From assembly GCA_026122205.1 (NCBI GenBank), contig JANCYU010000022.1:248001-312000 (forward strand): 64,000 bases of DNA, read 5' to 3'. Both the position numbers and the translations under genes were made by a program. Origin of the DNA: Galdieria yellowstonensis (Eukaryota > Rhodophyta > Bangiophyceae > Galdieriales > Galdieriaceae). Every line of letters begins with the position of its first letter. Within the stretch, counting starts at the first letter, position 1. This document shows, one piece after another, positions 11,629-22,152 of the stretch. The notes under the pieces were generated by a model. The model had not been told where the DNA came from. It made no database searches and worked only from the letters and a program-made list of their open reading frames with translations.

Positions 11629-12786
11629 TCATTCTTGCTTTTTCACCAAGCGGTATTTCCTTCTCAAAAAGTAAAATAAGATGAGGCTAAACAAGAGGAT
11701 TGCAATATCAGTTAACAGATGAACATCACTAGAAATTTGGTTCCATTTAGCGTTGTGTTGTGAGCTTTTCAAGAAGTTTCTAAAGCAAGTAGAATTCACA
11801 CAAGGTATAGGAGGAATTCTTCTTTTTGGCCATAAGTGGATAATAGAGGTTGGCTCAGCAGCAATATCTGCATATCTCCATCCTTCATACAAACTTTCCA
11901 ATTTGTCAGAGTTTCTATCAATAAAGAAATGTACGTCGCTGAGCCAGTCTCGTACTTTATGGGAAGTTATATTTCCATGAGATGACACATATTGAGCAAA
12001 GTTGACATATCTCGAAATAAGCTCTTCTTCCAGGTTCGTACACCACTTGCTAAAAATACTTTCACGAACTAGGCGACTGTGACAGCCCAGCCTTTGATAG
12101 GTACAGCGAAGTTGGTCGAGTTTCATTATCTTTTCAAGTTTTGTGAAAGATGACTTCTCTTGCGAAATTGCATCATCAAGGTCACCTTCTCTCTCCAGAA
12201 AGACATTTCTGCCATCATTTTCACCAACATATATCGGAATCATTCTGATCGGAACTTCCAAAGGGGCTGTCGAGGCAACTCTTTGAGCTATGAAGAGCGG
12301 TTCACGTTCAAGTACGCGATAATACAGCATCACATCTTCCATAATATCCTCCCTTGAGGTATCCTTTGACAAGTTCTTCAAAGCAACGTAGTGTCCCTGT
12401 TCAACAATATTTCTCAGAACATATTCGTTGGATATTATTGAAGAAGAATCAACCAAGAACAGGGCTGTTATGCCGAGCCTCTTGAGACCTGGCAACACTT
12501 TTGCCGAGGAAATATCTGCCAAGTTTTGGTTCAAGGTAAATACGAGTCTTCGTTCGCTCAACCTTGGATCCGAGTTAGCAACACCCTGAAAAAGCGACTG
12601 CCAACAAGTGTCTTCCATCTCAAGGGCAGCATCTTCCATGGAAAAAGGAGGCAGCTTCGAAGACAATAGAAATAAATCCGACACAGTTGCACTTGAAAAA
12701 GAAGGTAAACAAAGTATTATTCCAATCAGAAGACATCTTAGCCATTTGCGCGCCAACATTCGGCAAATGTATTTCACAAAATGCAT
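11629..12786 (-). CDS. Type I membrane protein with degenerate polysaccharide-deacetylase (NodB) fold
   Basis: One exon, 385 residues from the ATG at 12786 (an ATG nine codons later would also leave a signal peptide). Residues from MLARKWLRCLLIGIILCLPSFSSA form a clean signal peptide. A second hydrophobic helix near the C-terminus (LTDIAILLFSLILFYFLRR) is followed by a basic tail, giving a lumenal protein with a single anchor. RLVFTLNQNLADISSAKVLP...GITALFLVDSS...IVEQGHYVALK follows the NodB pattern (LTFDDGP...VKATFFV...IVEEGHEIGNH) but lacks the Asp pair and the zinc His motif, so it is probably non-catalytic. The family link is by pattern only; a novel lumenal protein is the alternative. 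Confidence 0.5.
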   Translation of the reverse strand: MHFVKYICRMLARKWLRCLLIGIILCLPSFSSATVSDLFLLSSKLPPFSMEDAALEMEDTCWQSLFQGVANSDPRLSERRLVFTLNQNLADISSAKVLPGLKRLGITALFLVDSSSIISNEYVLRNIVEQGHYVALKNLSKDTSREDIMEDVMLYYRVLEREPLFIAQRVASTAPLEVPIRMIPIYVGENDGRNVFLEREGDLDDAISQEKSSFTKLEKIMKLDQLRCTYQRLGCHSRLVRESIFSKWCTNLEEELISRYVNFAQYVSSHGNITSHKVRDWLSDVHFFIDRNSDKLESLYEGWRYADIAAEPTSIIHLWPKRRIPPIPCVNSTCFRNFLKSSQHNAKWNQISSDVHLLTDIAILLFSLILFYFLRRKYRLVKKQE

Positions 12787-13157
12787 TTCGTGACAAATAC
12801 CGACACTTGTACAAGAGCTTTCATACAATAAGCTTTCTAGAATAGTTCATTGAGAAGATTTCGGATGCGTTTGTTTCGAAATGTAACTCTATCTGACGTT
12901 AACTAGCTCGGTTCGTTTCCAACACATTGTCAACCAAACCAACTAAAGCGCAATCAACTCCCTTTAGAACATTCAATTTGAGACAATACACTAAAGCAAG
13001 CAATTCAAGTCCTTCGATAACGTTTCTCTGCAACTCTGTCAAAAAAGCCGCTTTATTTCTTTCAAACTATTTAGAAAATGTATTACTTCTATCCTAGTAA
13101 CATCTTGATTCGAAGTTGCGAATACTTTCTACGGCTATAATAAGATAATCGCAACGT
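12787..13157. other. Intergenic between two minus-strand genes
   Basis: About 370 bp between the NodB-fold gene start and the beta-amylase stop. AT-rich, no coding signal, repeat or RNA gene seen. Confidence 0.5.
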
Positions 13158-15034
13158 TTAAAAGACTGGAATCACATGACTAATCGCATCGTCCGTTCCC
13201 ATTACTCGAACAAATTCAAAAAACTTTTGACCCAACGGAGTTATAAAGTTATTTCCCATGAATATAGTTATTGGCTCAGGCCATCTTAGATAAGTCATTG
13301 CCTCCATAGGAATACCTACACATTTTACTAGGTGGCCCCTTCAAAAATGGATTACTTTACCTCTAACTACTGAATAAGAACGTGCGACCAATGAAATCTG
13401 TCGGTAAGAGTCTGCATCATAAAAACTGACAGCGTTTTCTCCAGCAAATGAAACGTTTGTTGCAATGGAAGCTCGTACAATTAATCCCTAAAAATTGTTT
13501 TCCAAAGATACAAAGCGCAGATTGCAGCATTTACCACAAGATCTTCGGGCGAACAGTTACAGTCTTGCGGTTGGTTTTTATCACGCATTTCTGTACAAGT
13601 GAATACTGCAGTTGCATTGTTCTTTTTCAAGATTTTAAATATAGGCGTATATCCATCCCTAAACCGAGTGTTATAATAACCAGCCGTAAGTTCTGAAGCG
13701 TGCGATTTCGAACGAAAATTCCAATGAACGCCAGCTATTTTGATTGCCAAACGAATTTTTCCAATCAAGTCCGAATTCTTATCTCCAAAGAATATATCAT
13801 TTGCGACTTGAAGTATTCTATCAGCGTGCGCAATCATTTCTTCTGAATACCATCGAAGAAAGAAATCTCCTTTCATCATTGTGACAGTATATTACTAGTT
13901 GTACACAAATTACTTTCGACACTTACCGTATTGTGTATTCCATATACCCCCGTCTTCCTTGAAAAAGAGAGTCTCTTCTGGTCGACTGTTGTAGTTACCG
14001 ACGTCATACGGATAAGGAGGATGTGCCCAATCAGAATGCCCAACTTCTTTGGCTGCCTGCTCTAGTCTTGAAAGAAGATATCGATCATAACATTGGAATT
14101 CTCCGACACCGCAAAAAGTCCAACGATTTAACTGGTAACTAGGATATCTCAACTCACCAGCAGGACCTAAACCAATCTGAACTTGAACAATAACATCTCC
14201 TAAGAACTCGCGAAGGTTGTCTCTAAAAGAAGACAAAAAGTCGGAATATATCTGCACGGCAGAACGTCCTGCAATTGCTGGCTCCAAGTCCACTCCCCAA
14301 CTTATGTATTCTGGATCCACGTTCCCCTCTCTAGATACGAACATGTGTTAGCAGCTATGAAAGTTTGTATAAAAACTGTAACCAACTGGTCCTTGAAAAA
14401 AATATCTGAATTATTTGCAGCTGCATCTAAAACCCACTGAGGAAGAGGAATATAACAACGATCACCGACATTTCCTCCACAACTAAACATAATCATACGC
14501 TAGATATGAATACTAGCCAGATATAACTTACCGATGAAAACTCATTACTGTTTGAAGCTTCAAGCCAGCTTCTCTAAGATGTTGGCAAAGTTTAATATAA
14601 GGTTCCCAGTGATATTCCTTTGGTTTTTTCTCTACAATTCCAAACCAGACATCTACCATAAGACCATATACACCATTCTTTTTCCATTGTTTCAAAATCC
14701 ACTGCAAGTCATAGCCGTCATAATTCTCCACTAAATCACCAGAAACCGAGACAGAGTTTAAAGGCATCATTACCTTGAGTTTTTCAGGAGCCGTTTTGGC
14801 AAAGAAACGAAAACATAAACTTACATACACTGGTACGCCGAAAGCTGAATAGTTGAAAACGTTCAACGGAACAGCCTCTTTCCAACTTGTGTCTTCAAGA
14901 GTTCCGGCATTTACAGGAAGGATATTGGTTCGACACATGAGGCAGCTTAACACAAATAGACAGACTAAACCAGTCCTCGTACTATACAACCACGTTATTT
15001 TCCTGACGAGTTTTTGTTGGAAAGGAAAGGTCAT
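13158..15034 (-). CDS. Beta-amylase (GH14) with secretory-type N-terminus
   Basis: Six exons from frame continuity: 15034-14532, 14482-14387, 14330-13927, 13869-13535, 13487-13361 and 13315-13158; introns of 49, 56, 57, 47 and 45 nt; 540 residues. GH14 landmarks in order: GVPVYVSL, GVYGLMVDVWFGIVE, MSFHRCGGNVGD across intron 1, PLPQWV, GLGPAGELRYPSYQ (acid Glu, soybean E186 equivalent), YGDFFLRWYS across intron 3, AGVHW, AVFTCTEMRD (base Glu, E380 equivalent) and FAGENAVSFYD. Beta-amylases release maltose from the non-reducing ends of alpha-1,4-glucans. The N-terminus has a basic stretch and a hydrophobic run (TGLVCLFVLSCLMC), more like a signal peptide than a cytosolic or plastid form. Intron 2 uses GTTGGT. 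Divergent from iPGM, 79 bp apart. Confidence 0.93.
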
Positions 15035-15113
15035 TGATAGGAGTTAAAAATAGAAACCTGATTTCAACGCTCAGTCCCTTCTCGATTGGAAGAGTCGTCC
15101 GTTGTCCAGAAGA

Positions 15114-16841
15114 ATGTCATTCCGGTTGGAGCCTAGTAAAGACTTTAAGAAGCCTCCTGGCCCTGTCTGTCTTATAGTTATGGATGGAGTCGGTATTGGA
15201 AATGAGGAGCAGTATAACGCTTGGTATTGTGCTAGAACACCCTTTTTGGATGCTCTTCGCAGTGGAAAGACTCCAAAGGGTAGTGTCGTTCTCAACGCAG
15301 TGGTCGACGCTAGTGGCAGATCCGTGGGACTTCCTGAGGATTCAGATATGGGAAACTCTGAAGTTGGACACAATGCTTTCGGGGCTGGACGTATATATTC
15401 ACAAGGAGCTAAACTGGTTAACGAGTCCATGGATTCAAAGGCCTTCAAGACAGGTGAAACTTGGAAGTGGTTACTGGAAAACTGTAAAGATGGAAAAGAT
15501 GGAACTCTTCATTTGCTTGGTCTCTGGTCAGATGGGAACGTTCACTCCCACATCAAGCATGCTTATGCCTTGTTGGATGCAGCAATCGAAGAAGGTTGCA
15601 AGCACATTCGTTTCCATATACTCTTAGATGGCCGCGATGTGTCTGAAACTTCAGCTCTCCTATATGTAGAGCCACTAGAAAAACATTTAGCTTCCTTGAG
15701 GGACAAAGGCATAGATGCCCAGATTGCTTCAGGTGGAGGCAGAATGGTAACGACGATGGATCGATATGAAGCAGATTGGAGAATCGTACAAAGAGGCTGG
15801 CTTGCCCATGTACTAGCTGACACAGAAAGTATCAGGACATTTTCAAGTGCTTCTGATGCTATTCAAACCTTCCGTAAGGAAGAGAATGGAGTTATAGATC
15901 AGTTCCTTCCTCCGTTTATTATCGTCGACGATAAGAGAAATCCTGTAGGGAAAATGAAAGATGGCGACTCAGTGATACTGTTTAACTTTCGAGGTGACAG
16001 GGCAATTGAAATTTCGACATGTTTTGACGCTCCGGAGGGAACATTTCGTCATTTTGATAGAGGTTGTATGCCGAAAGTTCGTTTTGCAGGAATGATGCAG
16101 TATGATGGTGAAAGTAAAATCCCGAAACACTATATTGTCTCACCTCCTCATATCGAAAGGACCCTTGGAGAATATTTGGTGCATAATGGATGTCGACGTC
16201 TCTCCATAAGTGAGACTCAGAAATTTGGTCATGTTACCTATTTCTTCAACGGAAATAGAGCAAACAAATTTGATGAGGAACTCGAACTTTATGTGGAAGT
16301 TCCAAGCAGCAGAGAAAGAGAAAATACTCGTCCTTGGATGAAAGCAGCAGAAATTACCGACTCTGCTTTGGCAGCCATAGATGAGTTTAAACCTGATTTT
16401 GTAGTTCTAAACTATGCAAATGGAGATATGGTAGGACATACTGGTGATTATAATGCAGCTGTTATCGCCATGGAAGCAGTGGACGTCAGTCTGTCTCGTT
16501 TGGTGAACGGTATTGTTGAGCGAGAAGGTATTGCCATTGTCAGTGCAGATCACGGAAACTGTGAAACCATGGCAGAAATCGATAAAAAGACAGGAAAGCC
16601 TGTGAAGGGGAATTCGCCACAAGGCTGGAAAGCATTGACAAGTCATACAACGACTCCCGTTCCAGTTATGATAACAGGTTATGGGATCGACAAGTATGAG
16701 ATTGATGAAACAGTGACTTGGGGTGATGAGAACAGGAAAAAAGCCGGTATAGTTAATGTTACAGCGACTTGTATTAACCTTCTTGGCTTTGAGAAACCAA
16801 AGGAGTGGCTTCCTGGTTTGTTGAAGGCCAAGTCTGTGTAG
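15114..16841 (+). CDS. 2,3-bisphosphoglycerate-independent phosphoglycerate mutase
   Basis: Single exon, 575 residues from the first ATG at 15114. Plant/bacterial-type iPGM: LIVMDGVGIG near the N-terminus, the catalytic metal/Ser motif DSDMGNSEVGHNA, HLLGLWSDGNVHSH, LDGRDVSETSA, FNFRGDRAIEI, LNYANGDMVGHTGD and SADHGNCETM, together supplying the two Mn sites and phosphoserine of the alkaline-phosphatase-like fold. It interconverts 3- and 2-phosphoglycerate in glycolysis. There is no obvious transit peptide, so a cytosolic location is likely (inference). Length is typical. Confidence 0.96.
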   Translation: MSFRLEPSKDFKKPPGPVCLIVMDGVGIGNEEQYNAWYCARTPFLDALRSGKTPKGSVVLNAVVDASGRSVGLPEDSDMGNSEVGHNAFGAGRIYSQGAKLVNESMDSKAFKTGETWKWLLENCKDGKDGTLHLLGLWSDGNVHSHIKHAYALLDAAIEEGCKHIRFHILLDGRDVSETSALLYVEPLEKHLASLRDKGIDAQIASGGGRMVTTMDRYEADWRIVQRGWLAHVLADTESIRTFSSASDAIQTFRKEENGVIDQFLPPFIIVDDKRNPVGKMKDGDSVILFNFRGDRAIEISTCFDAPEGTFRHFDRGCMPKVRFAGMMQYDGESKIPKHYIVSPPHIERTLGEYLVHNGCRRLSISETQKFGHVTYFFNGNRANKFDEELELYVEVPSSRERENTRPWMKAAEITDSALAAIDEFKPDFVVLNYANGDMVGHTGDYNAAVIAMEAVDVSLSRLVNGIVEREGIAIVSADHGNCETMAEIDKKTGKPVKGNSPQGWKALTSHTTTPVPVMITGYGIDKYEIDETVTWGDENRKKAGIVNVTATCINLLGFEKPKEWLPGLLKAKSV

Positions 16842-17630
16842 TAAAATTTTTGTGGCTGTTTTCAGTAACATAACATACTGTTTCGTTGTGGCTGTTTCCG
16901 CGAAAAATCGAAGGACTATCCTCCTTGCTACACACTTCCCAAACTCCGACTTAAGTGAATGGTCTAGCTTCCTTGTTACACTTGAACAACCTCAAGTGCT
17001 CTGTCAAAGTCATCCGAAAGTAGCTTCTTCCGAAACAAGTGAATTCGTTGTTAAATGAGCATCGAAGCACTCACACATTTCCACGACTGTCAAAAAATAG
17101 ACTAGCCACCCACAACTGAGCGCTCAAGCAGGGAACTAGACCAGAAATATATTTATTATATTCAAAAAGAGAGTTCGAGATAGTTCTCAATTAACAATAT
17201 TGTCAACATTGTCCCACGTACTTTAGAGTACGAATAGCCAATACAAAGTGCCAACTAGTTAGTTGTAAAAGTGTTACTGAACTTTTGTCACTCGGTACAA
17301 GTTCCCTTCTTGGTATCTACTGCGTTGAATGCAAGCCTTGCCGTTTTGTCGAATAAAAGCCTTGTTTTTAGGGGGCCGGTTGGCTTGGGGTTCCGTAGAG
17401 TCTCCTTTTCGTAGAGGAGGTAGATACAACCGGGCACCTAAAGCAACTGCTCTTTCTCGTTGTTGCGTTCAAGATGCATATCTAGGCGTATTTCGCCTTT
17501 AAACAGACTCCCCTAGCTGCCAATAACGTTCAAAGTTGATAAGAGTGAGCTGTGAAGAAAGGCAAAAAGAGCTTTCAGCCGCCTTTTATTTCTTTTCTTG
17601 ATATGAAAGAGTCACTTCCTTATGTTCCGT
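16842..17630. other. Intergenic between convergent iPGM and GT32 genes
   Basis: About 790 bp between two convergent stops. No convincing coding frame. The one visible structure is the stem-loop at 17369-17440, listed separately. Confidence 0.5.
17369..17440. other. Long imperfect stem-loop (candidate structured RNA)
   Basis: Arms 17369-17382 (TAGGGGGCCGGTTG) and 17427-17440 (CAACCGGGCACCTA) pair at 12 of 14 positions. Inside the 44-nt loop, CTCCT at 17402-17406 can pair with AGGAG at 17415-17419. The element is GC-rich in AT-rich surroundings and lies mid-way between two convergent genes. It does not read as tRNA, U1, U2, U4, U5, U6, SRP or RNase P RNA. It could be a structured ncRNA or a fortuitous hairpin. 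Confidence 0.3.
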
Positions 17631-18479
17631 TCAAGGAAACAGCGACGTTTTTGACTCAAGAGAAACTTCATAACAAGGCACTGTTTTGGAAGTTGGGAAT
17701 CTATCAATTTCCCAAACCACCAACGTTGTGTTTGTCGGTTCAACGCCAGGCTCTTCCACGTTTTCAAGATATAACTGATTTTTCACCGACTGCCATTCTT
17801 CATATAGTTCATTCAACGCCTTTGAATCAAGTAACTTGGTCTCAGTTGCTTGTATTCCGCGATGATATTTTTCAATAATTTTACGTATGCATGACAGGAA
17901 AAAGGGATGAAAAGGAACACCAGCGAGTAAGTCACCCGCCTTCAAGTCACGATGGCTGAAATTTTCAGGGATTATCATGATACATTTCTTCTGAAGAATA
18001 TTATCTAACAATTCAGTTGATACAGTGTCGCTTTCCAAATAGACTCCACCATACTTATACAGAAACAAGAACTTGGCAAGGTCTTTTCGAAGACCGTCAG
18101 AAGGCATATTGTCATATAAATCCAGAAGCCAAGCAAAATTCCTCAGCACAAGCTTCTTGGTATCTTTCTTGGTCCACCAGATATACTGCCAATGTGAGTT
18201 GGAAGGCTTGTAAAGCTTGGGAGAATTGTTGCTGCCACGTTCCACGAGCGAACTTTTATGGATGATTCTTGGTATAAATTCCTTTTTTCCTTTCAATTCT
18301 AAGCTGGAATAAATAGCTTGTATAATTACAGTTGCAAGTAAAAAAACTAGAAACAAAAAACTTATCAAGAGGAAAGGATTATTAAAGAAGCCTCGTCTTC
18401 GTGCTCTCTTGTCCTTTTCCATGTCCAATAATTTCAAATTCGTACTGAGCGCTTTGGACACATCCCAACGCTCTGTCAT
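17631..18479 (-). CDS. GT32-like (OCH1-related) type II membrane glycosyltransferase
   Basis: Single exon, 282 residues. A basic cytosolic head is followed by one signal-anchor helix (LLISFLFLVFLLATVIIQAI, about residues 37-56), the Golgi type II layout. The catalytic core has IPRIIHKSS, then DLAKFLFLYKYGGVYLESDT, matching the GT32 sugar-nucleotide/metal motif (D-x-x-R-Y-x-x-LYKYGG-x-YLD-x-D). The DxD reads ESD here, so the first acidic residue is Glu. Relatives transfer mannose or other hexoses from nucleotide sugars. The stop is at 17631; it is convergent with iPGM. Donor and acceptor cannot be predicted. Confidence 0.75.
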   Translation of the reverse strand: MTERWDVSKALSTNLKLLDMEKDKRARRRGFFNNPFLLISFLFLVFLLATVIIQAIYSSLELKGKKEFIPRIIHKSSLVERGSNNSPKLYKPSNSHWQYIWWTKKDTKKLVLRNFAWLLDLYDNMPSDGLRKDLAKFLFLYKYGGVYLESDTVSTELLDNILQKKCIMIIPENFSHRDLKAGDLLAGVPFHPFFLSCIRKIIEKYHRGIQATETKLLDSKALNELYEEWQSVKNQLYLENVEEPGVEPTNTTLVVWEIDRFPTSKTVPCYEVSLESKTSLFP

Positions 18480-19254
18480 GCTTCACCAACTAAACGAGGT
18501 CACTTTCACGCAGCAGCAATAGTAAGAAAACTATATGCATATATAAATTACCATATTTTCACGTTCCTTCAAATATTTTGGGTTCTATATAGGATCCGAA
18601 GCCCCCGGACAACAGATAGATTCTGCTCCAATGGAAAGATTGATCATGTTTCACGACAGACACGGAAAGGTGACTGCTCTCAAAGTTCATACGAAATTAT
18701 AATTCTAAGAAGAAAGAGCGCTGCTTAAAATTTTTAAATTTTGGCGTCTGGATGTCCCGAGTGCTTCGTTTCAAGGAACCTGAAAGACTGTATGTTGCTA
18801 CGGAAACTATATAGAAACTTCTCCAGACCAAACGCATCATAACTCCAACAGAACCATGAAGGCTGTTTTTACTATGCATCGAATGAAAGACTTTCTTGCA
18901 GCACTTTTCAAAAAAAGGTTCAGCAACTAGAAATGATCAGTGACTTGCTTCTAACTGAAAATGTACAGCAAAATATTTTGCGTCGTTGAAAAGGTTTGTT
19001 TCCAAGGAGAATGTGGCTTAAAAAACCACGGAAATGAGAAATAGGAAGGCATTGAAACTTCAACTTTTAGACATTTTTCAAAGCTTCAAACAACCTAGAA
19101 ACCATGACTGCTTTGTAGTTTGCATTCAAGAAAGCTCACACTCGAGGCATGCTTTGTTTTTGACACCACAACTATTCAAAGAATGACGCCACATTTCTAC
19201 CTGAGCTATACCCCTTCGAATTCTTCTCGCTCATTTGTGGGCGTAGGCTGAAGG
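18480..19254. other. Intergenic, divergent promoter region
   Basis: About 775 bp between the divergent GT32 and metallothionein starts, so it carries both promoters. No supported coding frame, repeat or RNA gene. I could not identify a metal-responsive element. Confidence 0.45.
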
Positions 19255-19464
19255 ATGCCTTGCGGTTCTTGTGGTCGGGTTTCTAGTTGTGCTTGTGGAG
19301 AAAAGTGTCCGTGCGCTACGAAGCATTGTAATTGTGGTGACCAGAATTGTCGTTGTGGTACAAAATGTAGTGGTTTGAGTGCTGAAACCTCCAAGTGTTG
19401 TGACCGTTGTCAAGGGAAGACTTGTGGTTGCACGCGTTGCTCATGTGAAGCAGCTAGTAGCTAG
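19255..19464 (+). CDS. Metallothionein-like cysteine-rich protein
   Basis: Single exon, 69 residues, 18 of them Cys, with no His-rich segment or signal peptide. Cysteines sit in C-x-C and C-x-x-C pairs (CAC, CPC, CNC, CRC, CGC, CSC and CDRC). Two Cys-dense halves are separated by a Cys-free spacer (SGLSAETSK), suggesting two metal-thiolate clusters. Such proteins bind Zn, Cu or Cd in the cytosol and buffer metal stress, fitting an organism of metal-rich acidic habitats (inference). Class cannot be set by eye. Start chosen at the only upstream ATG; the next gene begins over 1.1 kb away. Confidence 0.85.
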   Translation: MPCGSCGRVSSCACGEKCPCATKHCNCGDQNCRCGTKCSGLSAETSKCCDRCQGKTCGCTRCSCEAASS

Positions 19465-20590
19465 AAGAAGTATTGCCGTTTTTAGTATAAAGATATTTGA
19501 GTTTGTAGGAATTTTAACATGTAAAATTTGTCTTTCTTTCCCGCCACCTACTGAGGGAAGTAAGCCAAGGAACTTTTTCCGTTTGTCCAAAGTCATATAT
19601 GCTTCGTTTGGTTCTGAAAGTTGTCGATACAGGGACCATAGATATGAAATCTGTTTATTCTGCTGTTCGAATCTCAACACTTCCGAAAACAATGTAGCAC
19701 TGTTGGTCAGTTACAGGCAAAGACGAAGCAAGAAAGAAACTAGCACAAAGTAACAACAAATTCTCTGGCCACACTTCACAACTGAAACAGAAAAAAAGAC
19801 AAGAAGAAGTGTCCTAGTTACTAGTTACATGGATACTGGAAACGATTTATTTATCTTCATTTTAAGTTTGAATAGTTTGGTTGCAGCAAGAATAGCCGGC
19901 TCCCCTCGAAAATTTGTATATTATCAATTAGTGCTGGAGTTGGCTGTATTTGTTAAATGCGAGAATTGCCCTTTGCTAGATCTATTTGCCACCTTTCGAG
20001 ACGTAACTTGAAATAGTAAACGCATTTGTAGTTTCATTCTGTCTTCGGCTCATTGTTGGTATAAGGACAACGCTTTTCCATAGAAGAAGACAGCGGTTTA
20101 CCAGTATTGCTGAGTTCATCTGGTTGTATTCCATGACTGAAAGCCATGAAATTGCAACCGCCAAACAAACACAAAGCAGAGTTGCGTTAACTAAACTAAT
20201 ATTCTAAAAAATTTGCATTTCATCACTTTCTTCGAATCTTTTGAAATGTCCTCTTTGTATTTGAAGAAACCTGTGAAGCACAGGATCGCGTCAATCCTTC
20301 TATTGCTCTTTCCGATAGCATTTAGAAGCCCAGTCTTTCTTCTACTTTGAAAGAAACTTGGACGAGGCGTCTTTTGACAGATGTAGTCAGTTTTGCTCCC
20401 GTATTTTATGAGACTGTTATCTAGAACAAATGCTATTTTGACACCTATTACGATGGAAATGAAGGTTCGTAAATGTGTCTCCCATGAATGCCTGGATTTC
20501 TCTTTCATGGGGCCACTTTTGAACGGACCCTCATTCCTGTATGGCGACCATTTTGGCGCTTTTGAAGAATTTTTTTCTTTTGTCATTGAC
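19465..20590. other. Intergenic upstream of the GT47 gene
   Basis: About 1.1 kb. The minus-strand frame at 20191-20787 runs antisense across the GT47 first exon and lacks family resemblance, so I treat it as non-coding. TTTTGGCGC at 20551-20559 resembles an E2F half-site but is unsupported. Otherwise nothing seen. Confidence 0.45.
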
Positions 20591-22136
20591 ATGTTGGTTA
20601 GATTCCAGCTACGCCAGTCCCGTTTCCTTCTACTATATCTTTTCTCCGTTGTTTCTATATTTTCATGGAGTTTTAAGTTCACGACAACTCCAAACACTCC
20701 GTTCAGTAGTCCAACCGGCTTGTTATACAACTGTGATGAGATACGAAGTATGTTAACACCAATGTTTCCATGAAGTTCTCTACTCAATTGTCGTTAATAG
20801 AACCAAAGTTTGGGCATTATGGACTTCAAGATCAAAATTGTAAGAGACTAACTAGTCTCCTCGAATTAGCACGACAAAGATTGCAGGATGTCCAAGATGT
20901 CGAACTGAATACTGATGTCGTAGCTAAAGCGAGAGAAGCAAGAACTTTTTGGTCTAGGCAACGCAGACCACTTTGCAACTGGTTCCTACTACCTTGTAGG
21001 AAAGCAACCTGCACAGCAAAATGCCGTTCCTCCAACTACACTATTTATATTTATTCTCATGATGACATGAGGGTAGCTGCAAAAAAGAATTTATCGGAAG
21101 AGATGCTGAGATTTGGAGGTGCTGGAACTTCTCAGATAATAAATGAACTCCGTCGGTCACAGAGAATTACTCAAAATGCTACAGAAGCATGTTATTTTAT
21201 TGCAGAGAACAAAGGACGACATGTATACAAACTGCAAGATCTTCCATATTGGAATTTTGGCATAAATCACATAGTTTTAGACTTCCTTGATGGAAAGGTA
21301 AGGCAGCAATCATTTCTACATCGATTATAACGACTATTTAAACTAGTGCGAAGGTCAACACGACATAGGATTTGCAGCACTTGCGAAGACACATCTTTCA
21401 AGTGACATATTTCGAAATAGCTTCGATAAGTCGCTACCTCTTCCTCCTCGACGGCTATTTCGAAATTCTGAACCTTCAAAGAAATTCCTAATAACATTCA
21501 AAGGAACGACGTGTAAGAATCTAACCAGATATCCCTAAATTCTTATCTCTCTTTGATTTAGATCCTTCCCATACTGCTGGGGGCATACGATCGATGTTGA
21601 GTAATTTTCACAACGGCAAAGATATCATATTTGTGACAAAGCAGCAGTTTTCAGAACCGACTTCGGAGTACAATTACTGGTCATATGAGGAATTGGTAAA
21701 GCAAAGCAAGTTTTGCTTAGTCCCACAAGGACGTTCTCCGAGTACATTTCGGTTGTTAGAAGTGATGCTTGCAGGCTGTATTCCAGTCTTCTTGTTTGAT
21801 ACCCATGCAGCACAGTATATTTTGCCTTTAAACGACGAAATTATGTGGGAGGATGTTTCCTATGTTGCTCCAAGTGACCCGATTGATTTCCAAAAGTTTT
21901 TGTACAGCTTAAGAAAGTTTGATAATACAACCGTCGAGGAAAAATCTAACCGAGTTGTCAAGGTAAAATACAGTTCTAATTGTAATCATTTTCCAACATG
22001 GAGAGTTGAATAGGCTGCGATGTCTATCATGAAAACCTCAATAGATGCATTATCCGATGATAATCTCAGAATGACTTATTGCGCAGAAATGGCTCAAAGA
22101 ATTTTACGCGAAATTGAATTGCGGCGGAAACCCTAA
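20591..22136 (+). CDS. Exostosin-family (GT47) glycosyltransferase
   Basis: Five exons: 20591-20747, 20801-21297, 21347-21512, 21562-21962 and 22014-22136; introns of 53, 49, 49 and 51 nt; 447 residues. The start gives a short basic head and a signal anchor (FLLLYLFSVVSIFSWSF), a type II Golgi protein. The exostosin core shows YIYSHDDM, LPYWNFGINHIVLD, CEGQHDIGFAA, LPLPPRRL, KKFLITFKGT, then SKFCLVPQGRSPSTFRLLEVMLAGCIPV, the family hallmark. Relatives add glucuronic acid, galactose, xylose or arabinose to cell-wall or proteoglycan glycans. The C-terminal exon is short and charged. UTP11 starts 16 bp downstream on the same strand. Substrate unknown. Confidence 0.88.
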
Positions 22137-22152
22137 TCTGATTGTGTGAACT

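Noticed and set aside
20191..20787. 198-codon minus-strand frame
   Set aside because: Runs antisense over the GT47 first exon and signal anchor; biased composition, no known domain.
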